Positions 1 to 8,407 are shown, numbered from the stretch's first letter. The stretch is 30,573 nucleotides of DNA from an uncultured Oscillibacter sp. (GCF_910579365.1 NZ_CAJTUX010000032.1:1-30573); one strand, 5' to 3'. Numbers and translations: made by a program. The notes: a model not told the origin generated them from the sequence alone.

Positions 1-579
1 CGCCGTGGTGGTGTCCACGGGCTTGCCGGTCTTCTTGTCCACAATGGTCTTCTGCATCCGGGGGAAGCGGATGGGCACCAGCTGGTCGCTGACGGTGGGC
101 TTGCCGTCCTCGTCCAGGCCGGTGGTCAAAAAGCCGTACACCGTGTTGCCCATGCCGTCGGTGAGGTAACCGTCGGCGGAGAAGCGGAAATCGCCGGTGC
201 GGGTGAGGAGAAGGCTCTTGAAGCTCTCCGGGTTGCGGGGATCGATGTTGGCGGCCTGATCCTTGGTGCCCACCAGGAAGAAGCCGTCGCCCACAATGGC
301 GCAGTCCATGGGGTTGCCAGGGTTATAGCTTGAGGTGGACATATCCAGGTCGATGCTGGCCACCAGGGAGCCGTAACCCAGCTGAGAGGGGTTCATGCCG
401 CCCACGGTCTCGCTGCCGTTGGAGCCGCTGGAGTACATGCTGTAGATGCTGTCCCGGAACACGGTCCGCTGCTTCTTGTAAGCGGTGGTGTTCACGTTGG
501 CCACGTTGTTGCCGATAACGGTAAGTTTCTGCATGTGGGCCTTCAGGCCCGCAATGGATGCGTACATTGATCCGGTCAT
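1..579 (-). CDS. flgE: Flagellar hook protein FlgE, N-terminal part (runs off the left edge)
   Basis: The frame is open from an ATG at 579 to base 1 (193 codons), so the C-terminal part lies outside the window. FlgE polymerises into the hook, the universal joint outside the cell. The N-terminus shows the rod/hook-family pattern: SMYASIAGLKAH, then VIGNNVANVNTTAYKKQR at about residues 21-38, the axial-protein segment that forms the D0 coiled coil. Further on, an AIVGDGFFLV block (about residues 94-103) matches the D1 region shared by FlgE, FlgF and FlgG. The start has an AAGGAG site about 10 bases upstream. It is the last gene seen in the operon, after flgD and the flagellar operon protein, which is the usual place for flgE and favours it over flgG. 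The ATG five codons in (567) is a weaker alternative start. Confidence 0.9.
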   Translation of the reverse strand, partial: MTGSMYASIAGLKAHMQKLTVIGNNVANVNTTAYKKQRTVFRDSIYSMYSSGSNGSETVGGMNPSQLGYGSLVASIDLDMSTSSYNPGNPMDCAIVGDGFFLVGTKDQAANIDPRNPESFKSLLLTRTGDFRFSADGYLTDGMGNTVYGFLTTGLDEDGKPTVSDQLVPIRFPRMQKTIVDKKTGKPVDTTTA

Positions 580-616
580 AGGGAATCTTAATCTCCTTTC
601 GGTTTCTGGCGCCGCC

Positions 617-641
617 TGGCCCCGTCAGTCGGACGGGGCCA
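617..641 (-). other. Intercistronic GC hairpin upstream of flgE
   Basis: GGCCCCGTC (618-626) and GACGGGGCC (632-640) are perfect arms around a 5-base loop, with one further T-A pair outside. No T-run follows on the minus strand, so it does not look like a factor-independent terminator. It sits between the stop of the flagellar operon protein gene and the flgE start, where it could protect or process the mRNA. That role is inference. Confidence 0.6.
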
Positions 642-679
642 CTGGCCTCCGAAAACCGGTCCTGCCATCTGTAAAGGTG

Positions 680-1048
680 TTACAGGAACACGGCGCCGTC
701 GATGTTGGTAAAAACGCTGTCCTTCATCTCGTCCTGGGTGATGGCGGTGATGACCCTGCCATGGGGGACGTTGATGATGAATGCCTTCTCGGTGTCCATA
801 GCCAGAATGTTGGTGGCGCCCTTCGCCTGGGCCCGCACCATGCTGCCCTTAATCTGGTCGATGAGTCCGGGGGTGATTTCAATGCCCCGTTCCTCCGCCC
901 GGCTCCTGGCGTGCTTGGAAAATTGGACATCCTGTCCGGCCCTTGTCAGCTCCTGCTGTAGGGCGGCGGCAAATCCAGCCGCTGCCGTTCGCTTCCCTGC
1001 GTCCGGTATCTGCTGTAACTGGCTCTGTCTGGATACGCGTTCAATCAT
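680..1048 (-). CDS. Flagellar operon protein (TIGR02530 / putative flagellar family)
   Basis: This 122-residue soluble protein is of the small family found between flgD and flgE in many Clostridia and some Bacilli, usually named only 'flagellar operon protein'. The recognisable core is SKHARSRAEERGIEI (about residues 44-58), followed by a region ending NIDGAVFL. No signal peptide or membrane segment is visible. The start ATG follows a GAGGTGA site that lies just past the flgD stop, so the two genes are closely coupled (11 bases between them). The molecular function is unknown to me; a link to hook assembly is inferred only from its position. Assignment to the family is by remembered pattern, and a profile search would settle it. 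Confidence 0.8.
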   Translation of the reverse strand: MIERVSRQSQLQQIPDAGKRTAAAGFAAALQQELTRAGQDVQFSKHARSRAEERGIEITPGLIDQIKGSMVRAQAKGATNILAMDTEKAFIINVPHGRVITAITQDEMKDSVFTNIDGAVFL

Positions 1049-1059
1049 GAACTCTCACC

Positions 1060-1719
1060 TCAGCCCTCGCCGTTCTGGGGCGCGCCGTTCTCTCCGTTGT
1101 ATTCCGGAGTCTCGCCGCCGGGGGACGTGGTCTCGCCGGGCTTTTCGGGCTCATCCGGCTTTTCCGTTTCGCCGGGCTTTTCGGGCTCATCCGGTTTCTC
1201 CGTTTCGCCGGGCTTTTCGGGCTCATCCGGTTTCTCCGTTTCGCCGGGCTTCTCCGTTCCCTCCACCTTATCGGTGTCCTCTTCCTTCTCCTGGGGCAGG
1301 CGGCCCACGGCCATAATCTCGTTGAGATAATAGTACTCGTCGTTGACGAAAATAATTTGCTGTCCGTCCTTGGTACCCGTGCCGGTGACGACGCCCACGA
1401 TCTCCTGAAGATTGTTGTCCTTGTCGTACTTGCCGACGGTGACCTCTTTGCCCACCAGGGACGCGGAATAGCTCATCAGCGTGGCGTCGGTCATGTTGAC
1501 CATGGACTGGATCATCTGCATCTGCACCATCTGGTTCAGCATCTCGGAGGTATCCATAGTGTCGTCAATGCCCTGGTTGGTCATCTGGGTAATCATCAAG
1601 GTGATGAAGTCCGTCATGTCCAGGTCCATGTTGCTGCCCTTTTTGGTGACGGTAACGGTCTTGTTTCCCACCTGATGGGTACCCAGAACGCCGCCCAAGT
1701 CCTGCATATAGTCGCTCAT
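1060..1719 (-). CDS. flgD: Hook cap/scaffold protein FlgD with a repetitive C-terminal tail
   Basis: FlgD caps the growing hook and is needed for FlgE polymerisation; it is shed once the hook is complete. The N-terminal half carries the FlgD pattern DFITLMITQMTNQ (about residues 37-49), followed by a Met-rich helix (EMLNQMVQMQMIQSM), where the family normally has a Gln-rich stretch. Residues about 85-140 (LVGKEVTVG onward) look like the usual small beta domain. From about residue 145 the sequence becomes an acidic Glu/Pro/Lys/Thr tail holding three near-identical 12-residue repeats (GETEKPDEPEKP type) and ending in a Gly/Asn-rich segment. The AAAGGGGTGA ribosome site is good. The tail is unusual; many Firmicute FlgD proteins stop near 140 residues. 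Confidence 0.9.
   Translation of the reverse strand: MSDYMQDLGGVLGTHQVGNKTVTVTKKGSNMDLDMTDFITLMITQMTNQGIDDTMDTSEMLNQMVQMQMIQSMVNMTDATLMSYSASLVGKEVTVGKYDKDNNLQEIVGVVTGTGTKDGQQIIFVNDEYYYLNEIMAVGRLPQEKEEDTDKVEGTEKPGETEKPDEPEKPGETEKPDEPEKPGETEKPDEPEKPGETTSPGGETPEYNGENGAPQNGEG
1133..1258 (-). repeat. Coding tandem repeat, 36-base unit, about 3.5 copies, in flgD
   Basis: Units lie at 1133-1168, 1169-1204 and 1205-1240, with a partial fourth from 1241. Copies 2 and 3 are essentially identical and copy 1 differs at a few bases. The unit is a multiple of three and encodes the 12-residue GETEKPDEPEKP-type repeat, so changes in copy number would keep the frame. Confidence 0.9.
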
Positions 1720-1738
1720 TATTTCACCCCTTTCTTCC

Positions 1739-2881
1739 TTACTCCCCCTCCATGGGGATCAGGCCCAGCCGCAGCTGCTGGAGGAAGTTCTCGCTGTCGC
1801 TCTGCTGGCTCTTCCGCTCTTCCTGCTGCTGGCGCCGGTGCTGGTTCTGCTGCTGTTCGTAAAGGTCCTGCCGCTGGCTCTCCTCCTGACGGGGGACTTC
1901 CACCCGGACCTCCTGCTGGGTCTCCCGGCTGAGCAGCGTCTCCAGACCGGAGAGGTTCTTCTCCAGAAGGTTCTGGGTTCCGCGGTTCTCGGCGTGCATC
2001 TGCACCACCAGTCCGCCGTCCTTGCTCCAGGTCATCTCCACAGTGACCTTCCCCAGGTTCTCCGGGGTCAGCTGGAGTTCCACCCGAGTCTCGCCGTTTT
2101 GAAGGGCCTCCGTCAGTTTCGGGGCGATCTGCTTTTCCACGGGCTGCTGGGTCTCCTGGGTCTTGGGGGCCTCGCCCACCTTCACGGGGACGGCCTTGAC
2201 CTCCTCAAAAACGGGGGTCTCGCCTCCGGCCTCCTGAAGCTCGGGCGTTTCCTCCCCCGCCTCTTCCGCCTGGGCGGTCTGGGCGTTTGCTTCGCCGGTT
2301 TCCACCTTGACCTCCACGGTCCGCTCCTCGGTGTGCTGGGCCTTGTCGGGGGCCTGGATGGTCTCCGGCAGCTCTTCCATCAAATTGGGCTGGCCGCTCT
2401 GGGTCTCCCCGGTCTCTCCGGTCTCTGCGGGAATCTCCACGGCCCGCTCCTTCACCGGGACAAACACCTGGGTTTCCGGCTCGCCGGCGGTCTCCGCCGC
2501 CAGAGGGGCCACCTGGTCCATCACGGCTCCAACCCGCTCCGCCGGCCTCACGGCCGCCTCTTCTGCGGGCACCACGGGATTTTGCAGCATCGCCATGGCC
2601 GCCAGAACCATCTGTTCCTCCAGCTCCTTGCCGTCCTTGGGGACGGTCTGCGTCTCCTGAGGCTGCTCGGTCTCCTGGGGCTGCTGGCTGCCCTGGGCCT
2701 CCTGAGACTTTTCACTCGTCTCGGGTTTCTCCTGCCTGGGGGCCGCCGGGGCCTCGCTCCCCTGCTTCTGCTCCATCAGCTTCTGGAAACCGTCCTTCTG
2801 GGCGGAGTCGCTCTTTTTCACCGTTGGAGCCGTCTGGGAGAGCTGGGCGTTCGCCAGCATGGTGTTCATCAACTGTTCCAT
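1739..2881 (-). CDS. fliK: Flagellar hook-length control protein FliK
   Basis: FliK measures hook length and switches the export gate from rod/hook to filament substrates. The 380-residue protein is a long, disordered, Gln/Glu/Thr-rich N-terminal region (the ruler part). It is followed by the Flg_hook C-terminal domain, whose core begins LQLTPENLGKVTVEM at about residue 269, close to the conserved L-x-P-E-x-L-G-x-V pattern. The last 50 residues are very Gln/Arg-rich. The start is strongly supported by AAGGAGGTGA 9-10 bases upstream. The gene lies between fliJ and flgD as in the Bacillus fla operon. A YlxF-like gene found between fliJ and fliK in Bacillus is absent; only about 100 bases separate the two here. 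The N-terminal ruler is recognisable only by composition. Confidence 0.88.
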   Translation of the reverse strand: MEQLMNTMLANAQLSQTAPTVKKSDSAQKDGFQKLMEQKQGSEAPAAPRQEKPETSEKSQEAQGSQQPQETEQPQETQTVPKDGKELEEQMVLAAMAMLQNPVVPAEEAAVRPAERVGAVMDQVAPLAAETAGEPETQVFVPVKERAVEIPAETGETGETQSGQPNLMEELPETIQAPDKAQHTEERTVEVKVETGEANAQTAQAEEAGEETPELQEAGGETPVFEEVKAVPVKVGEAPKTQETQQPVEKQIAPKLTEALQNGETRVELQLTPENLGKVTVEMTWSKDGGLVVQMHAENRGTQNLLEKNLSGLETLLSRETQQEVRVEVPRQEESQRQDLYEQQQNQHRRQQQEERKSQQSDSENFLQQLRLGLIPMEGE

Positions 2882-2981
2882 ACGCTTGTTTCACCTCCTT
2901 GTCATTCCTGCACTATGTATATTCCAAACGGCGGTTTTATGCGCCGTGTTGGACGCTTTAACAAAACGCGGGATTCTGCTC

Positions 2982-3428
2982 TCACGCGCTGGCGTGGGCC
3001 CGGGCGGCGCTGACGAATTCCTCAATAAACAGCTCCTCGCTCTTGGCCTCCGCCTTGTGATAGGCGTCCAGCTTCTTCTCCCGCAGCTTCTCGATGGAGG
3101 AGGTCTCCTTTTTGGCCTCCACCACAGCCTCCCGGCGCTTCTCCTCCTCGGCTTGAAGTTCCTCCAGCCGCTGGGTCTCCACCTGGATCTCCAGCTCACC
3201 GGCCCGGAGGGCGCTTTGATACATCAGCGCCTCGGTAATGGGGAGACCCTCCTCCGCCCGCTGCTGATACTCGGCGCTGCACTCCCGGTACTCCTGCCAG
3301 ACCCGATCCAGCTGCGCCTCCTGGGCCCGGACCTTTGCCAGAGCCTCGGCGTGCTCGCCCCGAAGGGCGTCCAGCACTTGCTTTTTATAGGAGAGAACCG
3401 TATCCAGCGCAAACTTGAACTTCTTCAC
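2982..3428 (-). CDS. fliJ: Flagellar export chaperone/ATPase stalk protein FliJ
   Basis: FliJ forms the central coiled-coil stalk of the FliI hexamer and couples it to the export gate. This protein is 148 residues of almost continuous heptad-like coiled coil rich in Glu, Lys, Arg and Ala, typical in length for the family. I use the GTG at 3428, because it gives the family N-terminus (KKFKFALDTVL) and has an AAAGGAG site at the right distance. A longer reading from an upstream ATG at 3482 would overlap the end of fliI and lacks support. It directly follows fliI, its usual place. Identification rests on the N-terminus, the coiled coil and the position, as FliJ sequences are weakly conserved. 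Confidence 0.87.
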   Translation of the reverse strand: MKKFKFALDTVLSYKKQVLDALRGEHAEALAKVRAQEAQLDRVWQEYRECSAEYQQRAEEGLPITEALMYQSALRAGELEIQVETQRLEELQAEEEKRREAVVEAKKETSSIEKLREKKLDAYHKAEAKSEELFIEEFVSAARAHASA

Positions 3429-3448
3429 GAAGAGGGCTCCTTTATCTC

Positions 3449-4750
3449 TTAGTTCAAAATGCTCTTCAGCTTCTCGATGCACTGCTCATAGCTGAAGGCC
3501 TCGTCAATCTCCTGGGTCAGGAATCCGTTCACCGCGTCGATCTTGGAAAGGGCATAGTCCAGATTCCGGTTGCTCCCGGGCTTGTAGGCGCCGATGGCCA
3601 CCAGGTCCGCGTTCTTCTCATAGGTGCTGAGAATATCCCGCAGGCGGGAGGCCAGCTGCCGGTGCTCCGGAGAGACGATCTCCACCATCAGACGGGAAAT
3701 GCTGGCCGAGACGTCAATGGCCGGGTAGTGGTTGCTGTTGGCCAGGGCGCGGGAGAGCACAATGTGCCCGTCCAGAATGCCCCGGACGGTGTCGGCGATG
3801 GGCTCGTTGGTGTCGTCGCCCTCCACCAGAACGGTGTAAACGCCAGTGATGGAGCCTTTGTCGAAATTTCCGCTTCGCTCCAGGAGCTTGGGCATCTCCG
3901 CGTACATAGAGGGGGTGTAGCCCCGGCTGACCGGCGGCTCGCCGATGGCCAGGCCGATCTCCCGCTGGGCCATGGCGAAACGGGTCAGGGAGTCCATCAT
4001 GAGAAGCACATCGTACCCCTGATCCCGGAAGTATTCCGCGATGCCCGTGGCCACGCTGGGGCACTTCATCCGCAGCATGGCAGGCTGGTCGCTGGTCGCC
4101 ACCACCAGCACGGAGCGGCGCATGCCCTCCTCCCCCAGGTCCTTCTGGACGAATTCCAAAACCTCGCGGCCCCGTTCGCCCACCAGGGCGATGACGTTGA
4201 TATCCGCCTTGACATTCTTCGCGATCATGCCCATCAGTGTGGACTTGCCCACGCCGGAGCCCGCGAAGATGCCGATACGCTGGCCCTTTCCGATGGTAAT
4301 CGTGCCGTCAATAGCTTTAACTCCAAACTCCATCCGCTCCCGAATCGGGGGGCGGCGGAGAGGATTGATGTAAGAACCGCCGACACAATAGAGGTCCCCT
4401 CCCTCAAAGGGAGGCTTGCCGTCAATGGGCTGGCCCATGGCGTTGATGATGCGGCCCCGAAGGAACTCGCCCACCCGCAGTGTCAGCTGCCGTCCGGTGT
4501 TCCGGACGAAGTTGCCCGCCGAGATGCCCGCCATGTCGGAATAGGGCATCAGCAGGATGTGGTCGTTTTTGAAGCCCACCACTTCGGCGGTGACCTGCCC
4601 GCCGGAGTCGCCGTTGTAAATCCGGCAGATGTCGCCGACGGCCGCCCGGCCGCCGCTGGCCTCAATGGACATTCCGACAATATTTTCAATTTTCCCGGTC
4701 AGGCTGTAGGTCTCCGCGTTGTAGACCTGACGGATCATTTGCCGGAACAT
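3449..4750 (-). CDS. fliI: Flagellar type III export ATPase FliI
   Basis: FliI is the hexameric ATPase that helps unfold and deliver flagellar substrates to the export gate at the membrane. The 433-residue length fits the family. The Walker A motif AGSGVGKST is at about residues 163-171, a GERGREV catalytic-glutamate motif at 191-197, and the Walker B strand DVLLMMDSLTRFA ends near 259. The type III ATPase signature (EPPVSRGYTPSMYAEMPKLL) follows. An AAGGAG site lies 5 bases before the ATG and overlaps the end of fliH, only 9 bases upstream. FliH binds the FliI N-terminus and FliJ sits in its pore; both are encoded by the flanking genes. All key residues I can check are present. Confidence 0.97.
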   Translation of the reverse strand: MFRQMIRQVYNAETYSLTGKIENIVGMSIEASGGRAAVGDICRIYNGDSGGQVTAEVVGFKNDHILLMPYSDMAGISAGNFVRNTGRQLTLRVGEFLRGRIINAMGQPIDGKPPFEGGDLYCVGGSYINPLRRPPIRERMEFGVKAIDGTITIGKGQRIGIFAGSGVGKSTLMGMIAKNVKADINVIALVGERGREVLEFVQKDLGEEGMRRSVLVVATSDQPAMLRMKCPSVATGIAEYFRDQGYDVLLMMDSLTRFAMAQREIGLAIGEPPVSRGYTPSMYAEMPKLLERSGNFDKGSITGVYTVLVEGDDTNEPIADTVRGILDGHIVLSRALANSNHYPAIDVSASISRLMVEIVSPEHRQLASRLRDILSTYEKNADLVAIGAYKPGSNRNLDYALSKIDAVNGFLTQEIDEAFSYEQCIEKLKSILN

Positions 4751-4759
4751 AGCTTCTCC

Positions 4760-5668
4760 TTATTGCCCCCCGCCGAAGTTCAGGTTCCCGAAGCTGACGC
4801 CCTCCTCCATGGGTCCGGCGTCCGACAGCAGGGTGCGGATGTTGTTCATCTGGGTGGCGGCGCTGGCGTCCACAATCTCGTCCGGTGTCTCGATGATGCA
4901 GGTGCCCGCCTCGTCGTCCGCCATGGGAATGATGCGCACCCGGTCCGACAGGGCCGAGAGGGCGTTCATCAAGGAGGCGGGAACCTTGGAAAGATGCTTC
5001 GCGTCGCATTCCGCGATATAGATATGGGCCCACTCCCGGCGCTTCCGCTTGTCAATGGCGGTTTGAATCATCCGGCAGATGACCTCGCTGCTGCTTTTCA
5101 GGCTGACGCAGACCACCTTCTCCGCAATGGCGATGGCAAGGTCCCGCAGCTCGTCTACATTTTCGTCCATCTGCCGGTCCAGGGCGGCCCCGGCCCGCTC
5201 CAAAAAGCGGTCGAATTCGGCGGCCAGCTCCTTAGCCTGCCGCTCCTGAAGCCGGTGGCCCTCCTGAAGGGCCTGGGTGGCTCCCTGGGCAAGGCCCTCG
5301 GCCCGTCCGCTCTCCATCGCGCTTTGGCGGGTGGACTCAAAAAGTTCCTGCGCCTTGATCTCCGCCTCCAGCCGGGCCTGGTCCAAAATTTCCTCCGCCC
5401 GGCGGCGGGCGTCCTCCAGAATCTGCTCCGCCTGAATCTGGGCAAAGCTCACCGGATCCGGTTCCGGTTCCGGCGGTGCGGCGGCCAGGACTTCTTCCTC
5501 CTCCTCCGCCTCAATCCGGATGTCCACCTCCGGCGCCGCCTCGGGCTCTTCCTCCGGAGGCAGCGGGGGGGCGGAGGGCTGTTCCTCTTCCAGAATCAGC
5601 TCCTCCGCCTTGGGAAATTGATAGGGTTCGGCCTTGGGACGCAGAATGGCTTTCCAAATACTAGGCAA
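4760..5668 (-). CDS. fliH: Flagellar export ATPase regulator FliH
   Basis: FliH is the peripheral stalk that holds FliI to the rotor and restrains its activity. The 302-residue protein starts with a short basic segment, then a Pro/Glu-rich acidic stretch (about residues 25-75). A long Ala/Glu/Arg/Gln coiled coil follows (about 75-175), with the small-residue spacing typical of FliH. The C-terminal domain resembles the F1/V-ATPase delta/E subunit (from about ELRDLAIAIAEKVV). The start is a TTG at 5668 that overlaps the end of fliG by 8 bases; an AAAGGA site inside fliG sits 8 bases before it. No ATG or GTG near the N-terminus gives a better start. FliH is poorly conserved, so the call leans on architecture and on its place between fliG and fliI. 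Confidence 0.88.
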   Translation of the reverse strand: MPSIWKAILRPKAEPYQFPKAEELILEEEQPSAPPLPPEEEPEAAPEVDIRIEAEEEEEVLAAAPPEPEPDPVSFAQIQAEQILEDARRRAEEILDQARLEAEIKAQELFESTRQSAMESGRAEGLAQGATQALQEGHRLQERQAKELAAEFDRFLERAGAALDRQMDENVDELRDLAIAIAEKVVCVSLKSSSEVICRMIQTAIDKRKRREWAHIYIAECDAKHLSKVPASLMNALSALSDRVRIIPMADDEAGTCIIETPDEIVDASAATQMNNIRTLLSDAGPMEEGVSFGNLNFGGGQ

Positions 5669-6704
5669 TAATATCGTCCTTTCCGCCCTTCAGGATGATG
5701 ATCTCACCCTTCTCCTCCAGTCCTCGGATGATGCCGACAATGCGCTGCTGGGCTTCCTCCACGTCCTTCATGCGGACGTTGGAAGTGATTTCCAGGTCGT
5801 CCTTGATGCTCTGGGCCATACGGCTGGACATATTGGAAAACAGCTTGTTCGCCACTTCCGTATTGGCCGCCTTGAGGGCAAGCACCAGGTCTCTGGGGTC
5901 GCAGTCCCGGACGAAGCGCTGCACGGAGCGGTCGTCCATGGTGATGATGTCCTCGAAGACGAACATCCGCTTGCGGATCTCGTCCGCCAGGTCCGGGTCG
6001 GACAGGCCGTCGAAGATGTTTTTCTCGCTGGTCCGGTCCAGGTTGTTCATCACGTCGGCCACATAGTCGATGCCGCCGACCTTGATGTTGGTATCCGTCA
6101 TGATGTTGGAGAAGCGGTTGTGCATCTCGGCCTCCACAATCTTGATGGCCGCCGGGGAGACGCTGTCCAGCTTGGCGATGCTCTCCACCACCTGAATCTG
6201 CTTCTTCTCCTCCAGCTGGGCCACCACGCCCGCCGCCTTGTCCGCGTCCACATAGGAGAGGACCAGGGCAATGGTCTGGGGCCGCTCGCCCCGCAGGGCG
6301 GAGTAGAGGGACTTGATGTCCGCCTTGTCCATGAAGGAGAACTCCCGGTTTTTCAAAGACCTTGTCACCTTGCCCAGGAGCTCCGCCGCCGCCTGCTCGC
6401 CATAGGCCTTCTCCAGAACGGCTCTGGCGTACTCCAGACCGCCCTCGGTGACGGCCTTGTTGGTCATGCAAAGCTGATAGAACTCGTTTAGAATATCCTC
6501 GGTCTGCTGGGTGGTGAGGAAGCCCAGGCGGGCCACCTCCAGGGTCAGCTGCTCTACATCCTCGTCTTCCATGTACTTGTAGAGCAGCGACGCCTTTTCC
6601 GCCCCCAGGGCAACGATGACCGCCGCAGCCTTCTGAGTGGAGCTGAGCTCCGGCTGCTTTGCCGCAGCCTTAGCCGATGCCGCAGCCGCTGCTGTCTCAG
6701 CCAT
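5661..6704 (-). CDS. fliG: Flagellar motor switch protein FliG
   Basis: FliG is the rotor subunit that binds FliF through its N-domain, FliM through its middle and C-domains, and the stator through charged residues of its C-domain. The 347 residues include an unusual 15-20-residue Ala/Lys-rich head before the normal start of the fold (STQKAAAVIVALG). The FliM-binding motif, normally Glu-His-Pro-Gln, reads ERPQ at about residues 140-143. The GG hinge lies at 210-211, and the torque region keeps MFVFEDIITMDDRSVQRF (about 247-264), with the charged DDRS residues. The ATG overlaps the end of fliF by 8 bases and has an AAAGGGGG site. It belongs to the flagellar basal-body operon. Confidence 0.97.
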   Translation of the reverse strand: MAETAAAAASAKAAAKQPELSSTQKAAAVIVALGAEKASLLYKYMEDEDVEQLTLEVARLGFLTTQQTEDILNEFYQLCMTNKAVTEGGLEYARAVLEKAYGEQAAAELLGKVTRSLKNREFSFMDKADIKSLYSALRGERPQTIALVLSYVDADKAAGVVAQLEEKKQIQVVESIAKLDSVSPAAIKIVEAEMHNRFSNIMTDTNIKVGGIDYVADVMNNLDRTSEKNIFDGLSDPDLADEIRKRMFVFEDIITMDDRSVQRFVRDCDPRDLVLALKAANTEVANKLFSNMSSRMAQSIKDDLEITSNVRMKDVEEAQQRIVGIIRGLEEKGEIIILKGGKDDIIA

Positions 6705-8355
6705 TGTCGTCGCCCCCTTTCAGCCAGGTCTTGAGCATCTGGGCCGCAATCTCCGGGTTGTCGCTGACGAACTGGCGGATGTCCCTGCGCAGCTCCATGC
6801 TCCGCTCCATCTCCAGGCTCATCACGTCGGCTCCGTCCTGCGGCTCCTCGCTGCCTGCCTCGCCCAGGCCCGCCGCGGCCATCATGGCTTCCATCTCGCG
6901 GCGCTCCTGTTCCTCCGCAGCCTCTCTCTTCTTCCGCCGCTTCCGGCGCACCAGGAGGATCACGATCAGCAGAATGATGAACAGCAGCAATCCGATACAT
7001 GCGGCGATCAGCACCCACAGAGGCACCGCCGCTCCGCTCTCGCCGCCTCCGACGGGTCCAAGGGCGGCGTCGGGATCATAGAACTCCATGGAAACCACGG
7101 AAATCTTGCTGTCCAGAATCTCCTCGCCGGTCACCTCGTCCAGAACGCCGCTGATGCCGGCGGCCCGGGCCACGTGCCTGCGAATGTTATCAATGTCGAA
7201 ATCTCCCGCCGTTCGGGAGTTGACCGACACGGCGACGCTGCAGTCCGTCACCCGGGCCACGCCGTTGTTGTCAATCAGAATTTCGCTGCTGGAGTTGTCG
7301 TACTCCTTTTTCCCGCTTCCGGCGACCATGTTGTCCCCGCTTTCCGGGTCCGCCAGATCTTCCACGTTCTCCGGCAGGTCGCTGTTGACCTCGGAGCCCA
7401 CCAAGCCGCCGATGGGGTCCTCGCCGGGGCGGCCGGTGTAATACTCGTACTCCTCCGCGCCGATGGGACCCCGCCCTCCGGTGGAGCCGTCTTGGGCGTA
7501 CTCGGGGAGATAGACCTCGTGCCGCTGCTCCGTAGTCCGGGAGATTTCCACGTCGCAGTTGACGCCCACCCGGACGTTGTCCTCGCCGAAGATGGGAACC
7601 AGTATGTTCATCACCTCGGTGCGGATGCGGTTTTCAAAGGTCTGCTGGAGCTGGAGCTTCAGGGCGGAGGCCTCGCCGTCCATGCCCTCGTTCCCCGTCA
7701 GGTAGATGTTGCCGATCTTGTCCGTAATGCTGACGGACTCGATCTCCAGTCCCTGGACGGAGTAGGTCACAAAGTGCCGGATGGCCTCAGCCTGCTCGTC
7801 GGAGAGCATGGCGCCCTCCACCATGGTCACGCTGACGGCGGCGCTGGCCTTGACCACATTGCCGCTGTCCAGCACGTAGGCCCGGTTCTCCCCCGGCGTG
7901 ATGTTCACCGTCGCGTCCACCACATTGGGGAAATTCCGGATGGTGGCCGCCATGCTCTCCTGGAGGTCCAGGCGCAAAGCGGTGCTCCGCTCCTCGTTGG
8001 TGGAGAAGCTGCTGATGTTCTCCATGTAATAGTGACCCGTCTGGTTAAGGTTTTCCATCAGGATGCGGGCCCGCAGGGCGTCCTCCTGATTTTCGGGCAC
8101 CAGGATGGTGTTCCCGTCCTCCACCTTATAATTGGTCACGCCCTGACTGCTCAGGAAGTTCAAAATGTTGGACGCTTCGGTGTTGCTCACCTGGGTGACC
8201 AGCACGGCGTACTCCTGCTTATTGAGGGTCAATACGATGGCGATGGCCACAATCAGGACCACCAAAACAGCGGCGATGGCGATCCAAATCTTCTTGGAAA
8301 TCTTTTTCAGGCGCTCTTTCGTCTTATCGAAAAGCGCCTTTGCTTTCTCCTTCAA
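6697..8355 (-). CDS. fliF: Flagellar MS-ring protein FliF
   Basis: FliF forms the MS ring in the cytoplasmic membrane, the platform on which the export apparatus, rod and C-ring assemble. The 552-residue protein has a membrane segment at about residues 23-44 after a basic N-terminus. A large extracytoplasmic region follows with the secretin-like/YscJ domain (for example YAVLVTQVSNTEASNILNFL and the RILMENLNQTG block). A second strong membrane segment lies at about 444-469, followed by RRKRRKKR. The C-terminal helix (NPEIAAQMLKTWL) is the usual FliG-binding tail. The start is TTG at 8355 with a near-perfect AAAGGAGGTGA site 6 bases upstream; no ATG gives a full N-terminal helix. It overlaps fliG by 8 bases. 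Confidence 0.97.
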   Translation of the reverse strand: MKEKAKALFDKTKERLKKISKKIWIAIAAVLVVLIVAIAIVLTLNKQEYAVLVTQVSNTEASNILNFLSSQGVTNYKVEDGNTILVPENQEDALRARILMENLNQTGHYYMENISSFSTNEERSTALRLDLQESMAATIRNFPNVVDATVNITPGENRAYVLDSGNVVKASAAVSVTMVEGAMLSDEQAEAIRHFVTYSVQGLEIESVSITDKIGNIYLTGNEGMDGEASALKLQLQQTFENRIRTEVMNILVPIFGEDNVRVGVNCDVEISRTTEQRHEVYLPEYAQDGSTGGRGPIGAEEYEYYTGRPGEDPIGGLVGSEVNSDLPENVEDLADPESGDNMVAGSGKKEYDNSSSEILIDNNGVARVTDCSVAVSVNSRTAGDFDIDNIRRHVARAAGISGVLDEVTGEEILDSKISVVSMEFYDPDAALGPVGGGESGAAVPLWVLIAACIGLLLFIILLIVILLVRRKRRKKREAAEEQERREMEAMMAAAGLGEAGSEEPQDGADVMSLEMERSMELRRDIRQFVSDNPEIAAQMLKTWLKGGDDNG

Positions 8356-8407
8356 CCGCTGTCACCTCCTTTACTCATTCGCTCCGGCGGTCCTGTCCAC
8401 ATGGTTT

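Noticed and set aside
1133..1258. 36-base repeats resembling a CRISPR array
   Set aside because: Units follow each other with no spacers, lie in frame within flgD and encode a 12-residue protein repeat. No cas gene is present.
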